Part shown: piece after piece, positions 34,352 through 43,922 of the stretch | How positions within the stretch are numbered: position 1 is the first letter of the stretch | Layout: every line of letters starts with the position of its first letter | Translations under genes and position numbers: made by a program | NCBI GenBank assembly: GCA_029203145.1 | Contig: CP119309.1 | Span: 2,567,001-2,631,000, forward strand | Direction of reading: 5' to 3' | Length of the DNA: 64,000 bases | Origin: Candidatus Brevundimonas phytovorans | Lineage (GTDB): Bacteria; Pseudomonadota; Alphaproteobacteria; Caulobacterales; Caulobacteraceae | Notes under the pieces: model-generated | What the model was told of the DNA's origin: nothing | Database searches by the model: none | What the model saw: only the letters and a program-made list of their open reading frames with translations

Positions 34352-35554
34352 ATGCGTGAAGCCGTCATCGTCTCCACCGCCCGCACCCCGATCGGCCGGG
34401 CCTATCGCGGGGCCTTCAACGACACCCAGGCGCAGACGCTCGGCGCCCACGCGGTCAGGCACGCGGTCGCGCGCGCCGGCGTCGATCCGGCCGAGATCGA
34501 GGACGTCGTCATGGGGGCCGCCCTGCAACAGGGGTCGACCGGGACGAATGTCGCGCGTCAGGTGGCGCTGGCGGCGGGTCTGCCCTCCTCCGTGCCCGGC
34601 ATGAGCCTGGATCGCCAGTGCGCCTCGGGCCTGATGGGGATCGCCACGGCGGCCAAGCAGGTCATCTTCGACCAGCAGAAGATGGCGGTCGGCGGCGGGC
34701 TGGAGAGCATCTCCCTGGTCCAGAACCAGCACATGAACCTCTACCGGATGAAGGACGAGGCGCTGCTGAAGCTGTCGCCCCACATCTATATGTCGATGCT
34801 GGAAACCGCCGAGGTGGTCAGCCGCCGCTACAACATCAGCCGCGACGCCCAGGACGAATACGCCCTGCAATCGCAGCAGCGTACGGCCGCGGCCCAGGTG
34901 GCCGGTCATTTCGACGCCGAGATCGTGCCGATGACCACCTCCATGCTGGTCATGGACAAGGCGACCGGCGAGACCTCGTCCAAGGAAGTCACCCTGGCCA
35001 GGGACGAGGGCAACCGTCCGGACACCACGCTGGAGGGCCTGCAATCGCTGAAACCCGTCTTCGGCGGCGGCGAGGAAATCCAGCAGGGCGAATTCATCAC
35101 CGCCGGCAACGCCTCGCAGCTGTCGGACGGGGCCTCGGCCTGCGTCGTCATGGAGGCGGGCGAGGCGGTGAAGCGCAACCTGCAGCCGCTCGGCGCCTAT
35201 CGCGGCATGGCCGTAGCCGGCTGCGAACCGGACGAGATGGGCATCGGCCCGGTCTATGCCGTGCCCAAGCTGCTGAAACGCCACGGCCTGACCATGGACG
35301 ATATCGGCATCTGGGAACTGAACGAGGCCTTCGCGGTGCAGGTGCTCTACTGCCGTGACAAGCTCGGCATCCCCAACGAGTTGCTCAACGTCTCCGGCGG
35401 CGCGGTGTCCATCGGCCACCCCTACGGCATGTCAGGCGCGCGGATGACCGGCCACGTCCTGATCGAGGGCAAGCGGCGCGGCGCCAAATATGGCGTCGTC
35501 ACCATGTGCATCGGCGGCGGCATGGGCGCGGCGGGTCTGTTCGAAATCTACTAG
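34352..35554 (+). CDS. Acetyl-CoA C-acyltransferase (thiolase)
   Basis: A 400-residue thiolase from ATG 34352. The acyl-accepting cysteine is in LDRQCASGLMG (~residue 90), the histidine in GGAVSIGHPYGMSGAR, and the second cysteine in TMCIGGGMGAAGLFE. It cleaves 3-ketoacyl-CoA or condenses acyl-CoA units; the length and motifs fit FadA/degradative thiolases. The upstream frame back to 34208 consists of the repeat element and is not conserved. A relic of the same 3' end lies 57 bp past the stop. Confidence 0.92.
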   Translation: MREAVIVSTARTPIGRAYRGAFNDTQAQTLGAHAVRHAVARAGVDPAEIEDVVMGAALQQGSTGTNVARQVALAAGLPSSVPGMSLDRQCASGLMGIATAAKQVIFDQQKMAVGGGLESISLVQNQHMNLYRMKDEALLKLSPHIYMSMLETAEVVSRRYNISRDAQDEYALQSQQRTAAAQVAGHFDAEIVPMTTSMLVMDKATGETSSKEVTLARDEGNRPDTTLEGLQSLKPVFGGGEEIQQGEFITAGNASQLSDGASACVVMEAGEAVKRNLQPLGAYRGMAVAGCEPDEMGIGPVYAVPKLLKRHGLTMDDIGIWELNEAFAVQVLYCRDKLGIPNELLNVSGGAVSIGHPYGMSGARMTGHVLIEGKRRGAKYGVVTMCIGGGMGAAGLFEIY

Positions 35555-35639
35555 GCCGGTCAGCCGCGCCCATCATCAAAGTGGCAGGAACCGCAATGCG
35601 GTTCATGCTGGCGCGGCAGGTCTGTTCGAAATCTACTGA
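35525..35639 (+). pseudogene. Direct repeat: second copy of the thiolase 3' end
   Basis: The last 28 bp of the thiolase gene (35525-35552) recur at 35610-35637 with a single difference. The second copy can still be read as AGAAGLFEIY followed by a stop, like the true C-terminus. The spacer contains a hairpin GAACCGCA/TGCGGTTC at 35588-35604. The stop codon of the converging WYL gene falls inside the second copy. Confidence 0.7.
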
Positions 35640-36340
35640 GGCCCGCACTCGGCGGCCCGCCGCGCCTCCATCGCTGCGAACCAGCGCTGGCGCAGAACGG
35701 CGGGCCGACCGGGATAGCGGTCGTTCAGAAACTCGGCGTCGACCACGCGGTCGGCGCGGAAGCTGCGGAAGTCCTCGCGCGTCTCGCACCAGGCCAGCAG
35801 CAGACGCGCCCGCTCGTGATAGCCGATCAGGAAGGGCCAGACGACGCGCGTCGTCTCGCGCCCCTGCTCGTCGGCGTAGTGCAGCCGCAGCTTGCGCCCG
35901 GCGTGAATCCAGGCCCGCACCTGGGCCAGGTCCACGGTCTCGATCTTCTGCTCCCAGGGCGGGGGCGTGGCCACCGAGGGCTCCAGCACCACCGGACGCA
36001 ACCGTTCCGGCACGATGGCGGCGATCTTGGCGGTCAGGTCGCGCGCGGCCCGCGCCAGGGCCGGATCGCCGCGCGCCGCCACCCACTGAGCGCCCAACAC
36101 CGCCGCCTCGATCTCATCGGACGTCAGCATCAGCGGCGGCAGGTCGAAGCCGCCGTCCAGAACATAGCCCAACCCCGCCTCGCCCCGGATCGGCACCCGC
36201 TGGCCTAACAGGGCGGCGATGTCGCGGTAGATGGTGCGTTTCGAGGTCTCCAGTTCGGCCGCGATGGCGTCGGCCGTCACCGGACGCGAGGCCCGGCGTA
36301 GCACCTGGATGATCTGGAACAGTCGGTCGGCGCGTCTCAT
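35633..36340 (-). CDS. YafY-type HTH/WYL transcriptional regulator
   Basis: A 235-residue regulator. MRRADRLFQIIQVLRRASRPVTADAIAAELETSKRTIYRDIAAL is the N-terminal helix-turn-helix of the DeoR/HTH_11 kind; residues ~130-235 are the WYL domain (LRLHYADEQGRETTRVVWPFLIGY, LAWCETREDFRSFRADRV). ATG 36340 has a GGGG ribosome site; a start at 36373 is possible. It diverges from a glutathione transferase gene, and an imperfect inverted repeat lies in between. Control of that GST is a reasonable inference. Its last codons and stop lie within the duplicated thiolase tail. Confidence 0.85.
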   Translation of the reverse strand: MRRADRLFQIIQVLRRASRPVTADAIAAELETSKRTIYRDIAALLGQRVPIRGEAGLGYVLDGGFDLPPLMLTSDEIEAAVLGAQWVAARGDPALARAARDLTAKIAAIVPERLRPVVLEPSVATPPPWEQKIETVDLAQVRAWIHAGRKLRLHYADEQGRETTRVVWPFLIGYHERARLLLAWCETREDFRSFRADRVVDAEFLNDRYPGRPAVLRQRWFAAMEARRAAECGPQ

Positions 36341-36358
36341 GTCCCCACCCTGGCCGAA

Positions 36359-36397
36359 GACTGCTGACAGCATGGTGGCAGTAGGGTGTCAGTAGTC
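36359..36397. promoter_or_regulatory. Inverted repeat between WYL regulator and GST
   Basis: GACTGCTGACA at 36359-36369 and TGTCAGTAGTC at 36387-36397 are inverted with 10 of 11 positions matching, 17 bp apart. The site lies 19 bp from the regulator start and 55 bp from the GST start, a likely operator for the regulator. Confidence 0.5.
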
Positions 36398-36451
36398 AAG
36401 ATGGACCGCCGCCGACGCCCCGTCGCGGCCCGATATCTGGGAGGACTATCG

Positions 36452-37063
36452 ATGCTGACCCTGTTCCACGCCCCCTGGTCCCGTTCCTCTCGCCTGGTCT
36501 GGCTGGTCGAGGAACTGGGGGCCGACTGCCGCATCGAATATTGCGACATCCGCCGCATGGACGGCACGGGCGCCGCCGATCCCAGGAACCCTCATCCAGA
36601 CGGCAAGGTCCCGGCCCTGCTGCACGACGGCGCCTTGATCACCGAATCGGCGGCGGGCGCCTTCTACCTGACGGGCCTGCATCCCGAAGCCGGTCTGGGC
36701 TTCCCCCCGGATTCGCCGCAACGCGGGCCGCTGCTGACCTGGATGTTCTGGGCCTCGGGCGAGCTGGAGCCCTCGCTGTGGAACAAGATGACCGGCGCGG
36801 TGGACACAGATCCCCATGCGAAGGCCCGCTACGACGCCGCCGTCACCCGCCTGCTGGAAGCCCTGTGGGAAGGTCCCTGGCTGATGGGCGACCGCTTCAC
36901 CGTGGCCGACGTCCTGATCGGCAGCACCTTGGCCTGGGCGCGCGAACACCTGCCGGACAGCCCGCTGCTGGACGCCTATGTCGAGCGGTTGGCGGCCCGT
37001 CCCGCCCATGCCCGCGCCCTCGCCCGCGACGGCGCGCCGCCGCAATACGCCGAAGCCAGTTAG
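36452..37063 (+). CDS. Glutathione S-transferase family protein
   Basis: A 203-residue protein with an N-terminal thioredoxin-like domain (MLTLFHAPWSRSSRLVWLVEELG, then GKVPALLHDGALITESAA with the cis-proline and glutathione-contact ESAA) and a helical C-terminal domain (GPWLMGDRFTVADVLIGSTLAWA). ATG 36452 has a GGAGG ribosome site. The gene is divergent from the WYL regulator and its stop overlaps that of the converging otsA. Confidence 0.88.
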   Translation: MLTLFHAPWSRSSRLVWLVEELGADCRIEYCDIRRMDGTGAADPRNPHPDGKVPALLHDGALITESAAGAFYLTGLHPEAGLGFPPDSPQRGPLLTWMFWASGELEPSLWNKMTGAVDTDPHAKARYDAAVTRLLEALWEGPWLMGDRFTVADVLIGSTLAWAREHLPDSPLLDAYVERLAARPAHARALARDGAPPQYAEAS

Positions 37064-38484
37064 GCCGCAGGTTCAGCCGCGTCGGCGACCACCTCGTCGT
37101 CGGCGCGGATCGCGACCTTCCTGAGCGCCCCGACATAGCTGTCGCGCCATATTCCCACGTCGGTGTCGCGCACCACCTGCATCAGCGCCTTCCATTTGCG
37201 GATGCGCTCCTCCAGCGGCATGGTCAGGGCCGTCTTGATCGCTTCCGACAGCTCTTCACGGCTGAAGGGATTGACCAGCAGGGCCTCGCCCATCTGTTCG
37301 GCGGCGCCGGCGAAACGCGACAGGATCAGCACGCCGGGATCGTCGGGATTCTGGGCCGCGACATATTCCTTGGCCACCAGGTTCATGCCGTCGCGCAGGG
37401 GCGTGACCAAACCCACCTTGGCCGCGCGATAGAGGCCCGCCAGCTGATCCCGGCGGAAGGTGCGGTTCAGATAGCGGATCGGCTGCCAGTCCATGTCGGC
37501 ATAGGCGCCGTTGATGCGCCCGGCCAGGGCGTCCAGCCGTCCGCGAATGTCCTGATAGGTATCCACGTCGTCGCGCGAGATCGGCGTCACCTGCAACAGG
37601 AAGACCTCGCCGCGCATGGCGGGGTTGTCCTCCAGAAACTGCTCGAAGCCCAGCATCCGCTGCTCCAACCCCTTGGAGTAGTCGAGCCGATCAACGCCGA
37701 CAATCATGGAGCGGAAAGCCGCCGAAGCCGCCATCCGGTCATAGGTCTTGCCTCCCAGCACCGAGTCGCGCGCAGCCAGGAAGCCGTCCACGTCGATGCC
37801 GATGGGGAAGACCCCGCACTGAACCCGACGGCCGAAGGCCTCGATCACATGGTCAGGCGACACCCGCCCCCGCGCCTCGACCTCGACGTAGCGCTCGAAC
37901 AGACCCAGCCATTCATGGGTATGGAAACCGATCAGGTCGAAATAGAACATCGACTCCACCAGCCGGCGATGATGCGGCAGCGTCACCAGCAGCTGCCGCG
38001 CCGGCCAGGGCGTATGCAGGAAGAAGCCGATCCGGTTCTTGACCCCCAGACGGCGCAGGTCCCGCGCCATCGGGATCATGTGATAGTCGTGGATCCAGAT
38101 GATGTCGTCGGGCTGGATCAGCGGCTCCAGCACCTCGGCGAAGCGGCGATTGGTGCGTTCATAGCCCTCGCCGTAGGACCGCTCGTAGGCCGTCAGATCG
38201 ACCCGGTGGTGGAACAGGGGCCACAGGGTCTTGTTGGCGTAGCCGTTGTAGTATTCGTCGACGTCCTGCGGCTCCAGATCGACGGTGGCGACGGTGACGC
38301 CCGCCCGGTCCTCGATGTTCAACTCGCCGGTGAACTGCTCGACCGTCTCGCCGGACCAGCCGAACCACAGGCCGTCGTATTTGCGCAGCGCCGCCGACAG
38401 GGCCATGGCCAACCCGCCCGCCGAACCCGCCGCCGGGTCCTTGGGCGCCGAGACGCGGTTGGAGACGACAATCAGCCGGCTCAT
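37060..38484 (-). CDS. otsA: Trehalose-6-phosphate synthase
   Basis: A 474-residue GT20 enzyme making trehalose 6-phosphate from a nucleotide-glucose and glucose 6-phosphate. RLIVVSNRVSAP is the standard N-terminus, WIHDYHMIPMARDLR and GFFLHTPWP are the active-site blocks, and VDRLDYSKGLEQRM plus RDGMNLVAKEYVAAQ complete the family pattern. It overlaps the GH15 gene stop by ATGA and is the last gene of the otsB-GH15-otsA operon. Confidence 0.94.
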   Translation of the reverse strand: MSRLIVVSNRVSAPKDPAAGSAGGLAMALSAALRKYDGLWFGWSGETVEQFTGELNIEDRAGVTVATVDLEPQDVDEYYNGYANKTLWPLFHHRVDLTAYERSYGEGYERTNRRFAEVLEPLIQPDDIIWIHDYHMIPMARDLRRLGVKNRIGFFLHTPWPARQLLVTLPHHRRLVESMFYFDLIGFHTHEWLGLFERYVEVEARGRVSPDHVIEAFGRRVQCGVFPIGIDVDGFLAARDSVLGGKTYDRMAASAAFRSMIVGVDRLDYSKGLEQRMLGFEQFLEDNPAMRGEVFLLQVTPISRDDVDTYQDIRGRLDALAGRINGAYADMDWQPIRYLNRTFRRDQLAGLYRAAKVGLVTPLRDGMNLVAKEYVAAQNPDDPGVLILSRFAGAAEQMGEALLVNPFSREELSEAIKTALTMPLEERIRKWKALMQVVRDTDVGIWRDSYVGALRKVAIRADDEVVADAAEPAA

Positions 38485-40268
38485 CGGGCATCCTGCCATG
38501 AACGACTGAGCAGGACGGCGCAGTTGATGATCCCGACCAGGGAATAGGTCTGCGGGTAGTTGCCCCACAGTTCGCCGTCCTGAAGCGAGATGTCCTCGCT
38601 GAGCAAGCCCGCGTGGGTCCGTCGGCTGAGCATCTCGTCAAAGATGGCCCTCGCCTCCTCGGTTCGGCCGTTCAGATGCAGGGCCTCGATGAACCAGAAG
38701 GTGCAGAAGTTGAAGGCCGTCTCCGGCTCGCCGAAGTCGTCGGGGTGGATGTAGCGGAACAGATAGGGGCCCTTCTTCAGGTCGCGCTCGACCGCCTCGA
38801 AAGTCTTGACCTGACGCGGGTCGCGGGCGTCGAGGAAGCCCAGGTCGGTCATCTGCAGCAGGGAGGCGTCCAGCTCGGTCCCGCCGAAGCTGGCGGCGAA
38901 ACGGCCCTCGTCGGGCAGATAGGCCTCGGCCTCGATCCGTGCCCGGATCAGCCGCGCCCGCTCGTCCCACAGCTCGCCGCGCTCGGTCAGCCCCAGATGG
39001 CGCGCCGCCTTGGCCAGCCGGTCGCAGGCGGCCCAGCACATGACCGAGGAATAGGTGTGGACCCGGGCGATGGTGCGGAACTCCCACAGGCCCGCATCAG
39101 TCTGGTCGTGCATGGAGAAGGCGCGGTCGCCGACCTTCTCGAGCGCATGGAAGTCCTCGATGGTGCCGGGCCGCAGCATCCGTTCATCGAAGAAGGCCTG
39201 GACCAGGGGCAGGACGATCTGGCCATAGACGTCGTGTTGCAGGTGCTCGTGCGCCTGATTGCCGACGCGCACCGGCTTCATGCCGCGATAGCCCTCGACG
39301 GTTTCGACGACGCGCTCGCCGATGTCCGCCTCCAGCCCCACCCCATAGACAGGCTGGACGTGGCCGCCCTGGGCGTCGTCCACCAGATTGCGCAGGTAGC
39401 CGAGGTAGCTCTCGAGAATATCGACCGCGCCCAGCCGGTTCAGCGCCCGCACCGTGTAATAGGCGTCGCGCACCCAGCAGAAACGATAGTCCCAGTTGCG
39501 CCCGCTCTCGGAGAACTCGGGCACCGAGGTGGTCATGGCGGCGACGATGGCGCCGGTCTCCTCATAGACGCACAGCTTCAGGGTGATGGCGGCGCGGATC
39601 ACCGCCTCCTGCCAGTCCAGCGGCACATAAAGGGTCCGGGTCCACAGCTTCCAGTGCAGGATGGTCTGATCCAGCGCCGCCGAAACCCCGGCCATGACCG
39701 ACTGGTCGTAGCCCTCGTCCGGGCCGAGGAAGAAGGCCAGTTCATCTTCCAGCCGGAAGGTCCGCTCGTTCTGAACATGGGTGACGGGGCAGTTGGTGGT
39801 CAGCCGCAGCGTCAGGTCTGTGCACAGATAGCGGATGTGGTTGGAGCCGGAGGTCTGTTCCGCCCGACGCGCGCCCCAGTCCGCCGAGGGGCGCAGCCGC
39901 ACCGTGATGCGCGGCGCCCCCGACAGGGGCCTCACCACCCGCGCAAAGGCGATGGGACGATAGATGCGCGAGTGCTTCAGATGGCGCGGCGCGAAGTCGA
40001 GGATCTCGACCGAGGCCCCGCGCGCGTCGGTCATGACGGTGCGCAGGACGGGGGTGTTGCGCACATAGGCCTGCTCGATCGACACCCGGTCGGCCAGTTC
40101 GATGGCCCAGAAGCCATGCTCGGGATCGCTGCCGTCCATCAGGGCGGAGAACACCGGGTCGCCGTCCACGCGCGGGGCGCAGGCCCAGACAAAGCGGCCC
40201 TCTCGGTCGATCAGGGCGCTGACCGAACAGTTGCCGATGGGGGCCAGATCGAGATTCGGACGGGTCAT
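38481..40268 (-). CDS. GH15-family glucoamylase/trehalase-like hydrolase
   Basis: A 595-residue GH15 protein. The N-terminus MTRPNLDLAPIGNCSVSALIDREGRFVWACAPRVDG is the beta-sandwich start seen in bacterial GH15 enzymes, and the (alpha/alpha)6 barrel includes SGRNWDYRFCWVRDAYYTVRAL, WEFRTIARVHTYSSVMCWAACDRL and FNFCTFWFIEAL. Some members hydrolyse trehalose, others starch-type glucans. Overlaps of 4 bp with otsB upstream and otsA downstream show it is an integral part of a trehalose operon, so a trehalase or a maltodextrin-supplying role is likely. It has no signal peptide, so it is cytoplasmic. Confidence 0.87.
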   Translation of the reverse strand: MTRPNLDLAPIGNCSVSALIDREGRFVWACAPRVDGDPVFSALMDGSDPEHGFWAIELADRVSIEQAYVRNTPVLRTVMTDARGASVEILDFAPRHLKHSRIYRPIAFARVVRPLSGAPRITVRLRPSADWGARRAEQTSGSNHIRYLCTDLTLRLTTNCPVTHVQNERTFRLEDELAFFLGPDEGYDQSVMAGVSAALDQTILHWKLWTRTLYVPLDWQEAVIRAAITLKLCVYEETGAIVAAMTTSVPEFSESGRNWDYRFCWVRDAYYTVRALNRLGAVDILESYLGYLRNLVDDAQGGHVQPVYGVGLEADIGERVVETVEGYRGMKPVRVGNQAHEHLQHDVYGQIVLPLVQAFFDERMLRPGTIEDFHALEKVGDRAFSMHDQTDAGLWEFRTIARVHTYSSVMCWAACDRLAKAARHLGLTERGELWDERARLIRARIEAEAYLPDEGRFAASFGGTELDASLLQMTDLGFLDARDPRQVKTFEAVERDLKKGPYLFRYIHPDDFGEPETAFNFCTFWFIEALHLNGRTEEARAIFDEMLSRRTHAGLLSEDISLQDGELWGNYPQTYSLVGIINCAVLLSRSWQDAR

Positions 40269-41029
40269 GCGGCGCCTCCTTCGATCTGATCCAGCCAGTC
40301 GAGCACGGCGGCGACGTCGTCCAGCCGGTAACGGGCCGCGGTCGGGCGCTCGGGTCCGACCAGGACGCCGAACCCGCCTAGGGCTGCAGCCGCCTCGAAG
40401 CCGTGTTCGTCCGTCAGGTCGTCGCCGACCATGATGGGGAGCGCGCCCTTGAACGGCGCCTCGGCCATGAAGGCGGTCAGGGCCCCGCCCTTGTCGGTGC
40501 CGGGCGTCTTGAGTTCCAGCACCATGGACCCCGGCTGCAGGGCCAGCCCTGTCTCCTCGGCCAGGGACGCGGCCAGGGCCAGGGCGTCCGCAGAGACGCC
40601 GGGCGCCTGACGGTAGTGCAGACCCGCCGACAGTTGCTTGTCCTCCACCAGCACGCCCGGGCGGTCGGCGGCGAAGGCGTCAAAGGCGGCGACCACGCGG
40701 CGCACCGCCGGGTCCGGCGTCCGGTTGGCGAAGGTGCCGTCGCCGCGTCGTCTTTGCAGACCGTGCACGCCCGAGGCCGCCCGCGCCGCGCCGTCGCTGA
40801 TCCGGTCGATCTCGCCCAGGGTCCGGCCGCTGACAATGGCGACGCGCCCGTCCAGCCGATCTGTCAGCCGGATCAGCACATCGGTGCGTCGCGCGTCTGG
40901 TTCCACCGCGTCCGGCGTCGGCGCCAGGGGCGCCAGCACGCCGTCCAGATCGAGGAAGAGGGCGGGCTTTTCAGGCGCGACGGGCGGCTTGGGCAGGCGT
41001 GAGGCGATCGCCCCGGAGGCAGACGGCAT
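40265..41029 (-). CDS. otsB: Trehalose-6-phosphate phosphatase
   Basis: A 254-residue HAD-family phosphatase removing the phosphate from trehalose 6-phosphate. PALFLDLDGVLAPLAPTPD (the usual DxD nucleophile motif, here DLDG), GRVAIVSGRTLGEID, VEDKQLSAGLHYR and MVGDDLTDEHGFEAA are the four diagnostic blocks. I place the start at ATG 41029, which leaves a short leader before the first motif; an ATG at 41131 would add ~34 unconserved residues. It is first in the otsB-GH15-otsA operon and diverges from kdsD. Confidence 0.9.
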   Translation of the reverse strand: MPSASGAIASRLPKPPVAPEKPALFLDLDGVLAPLAPTPDAVEPDARRTDVLIRLTDRLDGRVAIVSGRTLGEIDRISDGAARAASGVHGLQRRRGDGTFANRTPDPAVRRVVAAFDAFAADRPGVLVEDKQLSAGLHYRQAPGVSADALALAASLAEETGLALQPGSMVLELKTPGTDKGGALTAFMAEAPFKGALPIMVGDDLTDEHGFEAAAALGGFGVLVGPERPTAARYRLDDVAAVLDWLDQIEGGAA

Positions 41030-41213
41030 AAGGTCCGAACTCGTTTCGATGCTGTTGTCGAGACTGTTGGGAACGCACCCGGACCCGGAAGGTTGTCCGC
41101 CGCGGTGACAATTGCGTCGCGGCCTCGCCATTGTGCGAACTCTTCAGATGGGGCAATTCGCCGGGTCGCCACAAAGAACCGCCGCAGCGGTCCGGCGCCT
41201 CAGGAGCCTGATG

Positions 41214-42193
41214 ATGCCCGAATCCGTTCATTCGTCGCCGGAACAGATCGCCGCGATGACCGACCGAGCGCGCGAGGTCGTGCGCCTGAATATCGAGGCC
41301 CTGGAGGCGCTGGAGCGCTCCATCGACGTCTCGATCGCCCGCGCCTGCGACATCATCCTGTCGCGCCCCGGCTACCTGGTCGTGACCGGCATGGGCAAGT
41401 CGGGCCACATCGGCGGCAAGATCGCCGCCACCCTGGCCTCGACCGGCACCAACTCCTTCTTCGTCCACCCGGCGGAGATGAGCCACGGCGACCTGGGGAT
41501 GCTGCGCCCCGACACCACGCTGCTGGCCATCTCCAACTCAGGCGAGAGCCGCGAACTGCGCGACCCCCTGCTCTATTGCCAGCGCAACGACATTCCGGTC
41601 ATCGGCATCACCCAGCGCGCGGGCAGCTTCCTGGGCCGTCATTCGGCCGTCAGCCTGACCATGCCCAAGGTGGCCGAGGCCTGCCCCAATGGTCTGGCGC
41701 CGACCACCTCGACCCTGATGACCCTGGCCATCGGCGACGCCCTGGCCATGGTGCTGATGGACCGTCGCGGCTTCACCCGGGAAGACTTCGGCCTGCACCA
41801 CCCCGGCGGCGCCCTGGGCATGAGCCTGCAAAGCGTGCGCGAATGGATGGGCGACAACGCCGCCCTTCCGGCCAGCGTGCCGCTGGACGCCGACTTCAGC
41901 ACCGTGGTCTCGGCCATCTCGGCCGGGCGCAAGGGCGCGGTCGCAGTCCTGCATTCCAACGGGACGCTGGCGGGCATCATCACCGACGGCGACATCCGCC
42001 GCGCCTTCGCCCATGACATCACGGCCATCCGCGCCGAGGACATCATGAGCCGCAGCCCCATCACCGTGGACCCCGACGCCCGGATGAGCGACGTGGTCGA
42101 TCTGCTGAGCGCCAACAAGATCGCCAACCTGTTCGTGGTTGAGAACGAGCGCCCCGTCGCCATCATCCACATCGCCGAACTGATGCAGGCCGG

Positions 42194-42206
<13 letters not shown>
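41214..42206 (+). CDS. kdsD: Arabinose-5-phosphate isomerase
   Basis: A 330-residue protein converting ribulose 5-phosphate to arabinose 5-phosphate, the first step towards Kdo for lipopolysaccharide. The SIS domain carries VVTGMGKSGHIGGKIAATLASTGT and HGDLGML, and two CBS domains follow (VSAISAGRKGAVAVLHSNGTLAGIITDGDIRRAF and IMSRSPITVDPDARMSDVVDLL). An AGGAG site lies 7 bases before ATG 41214; ATG 41211 is equally in frame. Its end overlaps that of the converging luciferase-like gene by 13 bp. Confidence 0.92.
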
Positions 42207-43186
<980 letters not shown>

Positions 43187-43246
43187 CCGCTCGATATGGG
43201 GCCGCGCGTCAGCGGCGCCATATCGACGCATGAAACAGACGACGAA

Positions 43247-43918
43247 TTAGGTCAGGTCCACGCCCGTGGTGCGCATGATTTCGGCGCGCAGCTCCGGCAT
43301 CCCCGTCCCCTTCTCGGACGAGGTCACGAGCACGGCCGGATAGGCGGCGGGGCGTTTGGAGATGGCCTTCAACGTCGCCGCCTGGACCTTTTCCGCCTCA
43401 CCCTTCTTCAGCTTGTCGGCCTTGGTCAGGACGATCTGATAGCTGACCGCGGCCAGGTCGAGCGCGTCCAGAGCTTCGTCGTCGACCTTCTTCAGGCCGT
43501 GGCGGGCGTCGATCAGCAGATAGACCCGCTTCAGCGTCACCCGGCCCCGCAGATAGTCGCGGCCCAGGTCCTGGAACTTCTTCACCGTGGTCTTGGACGC
43601 CTTGGCCCAACCGTAGCCGGGCAGGTCGACCAGCCGCATCCGACCGTCCAGATCGAAGAAGTTGACCTCGCGCGTGCGGCCCGGCTCGTTCGAGGCGCGC
43701 GCCAGCTTGTGCATGCCGACCAGGGCGTTGATCAGGCTGGACTTGCCGACGTTCGACCGGCCCGCGAACGATATCTCGGGCAGGTCAGGGTCAGGCAGTT
43801 GCTCGATCTTGGCGCAACCCAGGACGAAGGTGGCCGGGCGCGAGAACAGCACCCGCGCCGCCTCGATCTCGGCGTCCGAGTATTCTCCGACCTTGGGCTC
43901 GTCCGACGGTTGATCCAA
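43247..43918 (-). CDS. engB: Ribosome biogenesis GTPase YihA/EngB
   Basis: A 223-residue GTPase needed for large-subunit assembly. G1 is FAGRSNVGKSSLIN, G3 is LVDLPGYGWAKAS, G4 is LTKADKLKK and G5 is TSSEKGTG, with the TRE sequence of EngB (PGRTREVNFF) as G2. It follows yidC by 4 bp in the rpmH-rnpA-yidC-engB order typical of this part of the chromosome. Confidence 0.95.
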   Translation of the reverse strand: MDQPSDEPKVGEYSDAEIEAARVLFSRPATFVLGCAKIEQLPDPDLPEISFAGRSNVGKSSLINALVGMHKLARASNEPGRTREVNFFDLDGRMRLVDLPGYGWAKASKTTVKKFQDLGRDYLRGRVTLKRVYLLIDARHGLKKVDDEALDALDLAAVSYQIVLTKADKLKKGEAEKVQAATLKAISKRPAAYPAVLVTSSEKGTGMPELRAEIMRTTGVDLT

Positions 43919-43922
43919 TGGG

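Noticed and set aside
36541..38547. 668-codon frame crossing the GST and opposite otsA
   Set aside because: No family similarity; both GST and otsA have complete motifs and good starts.
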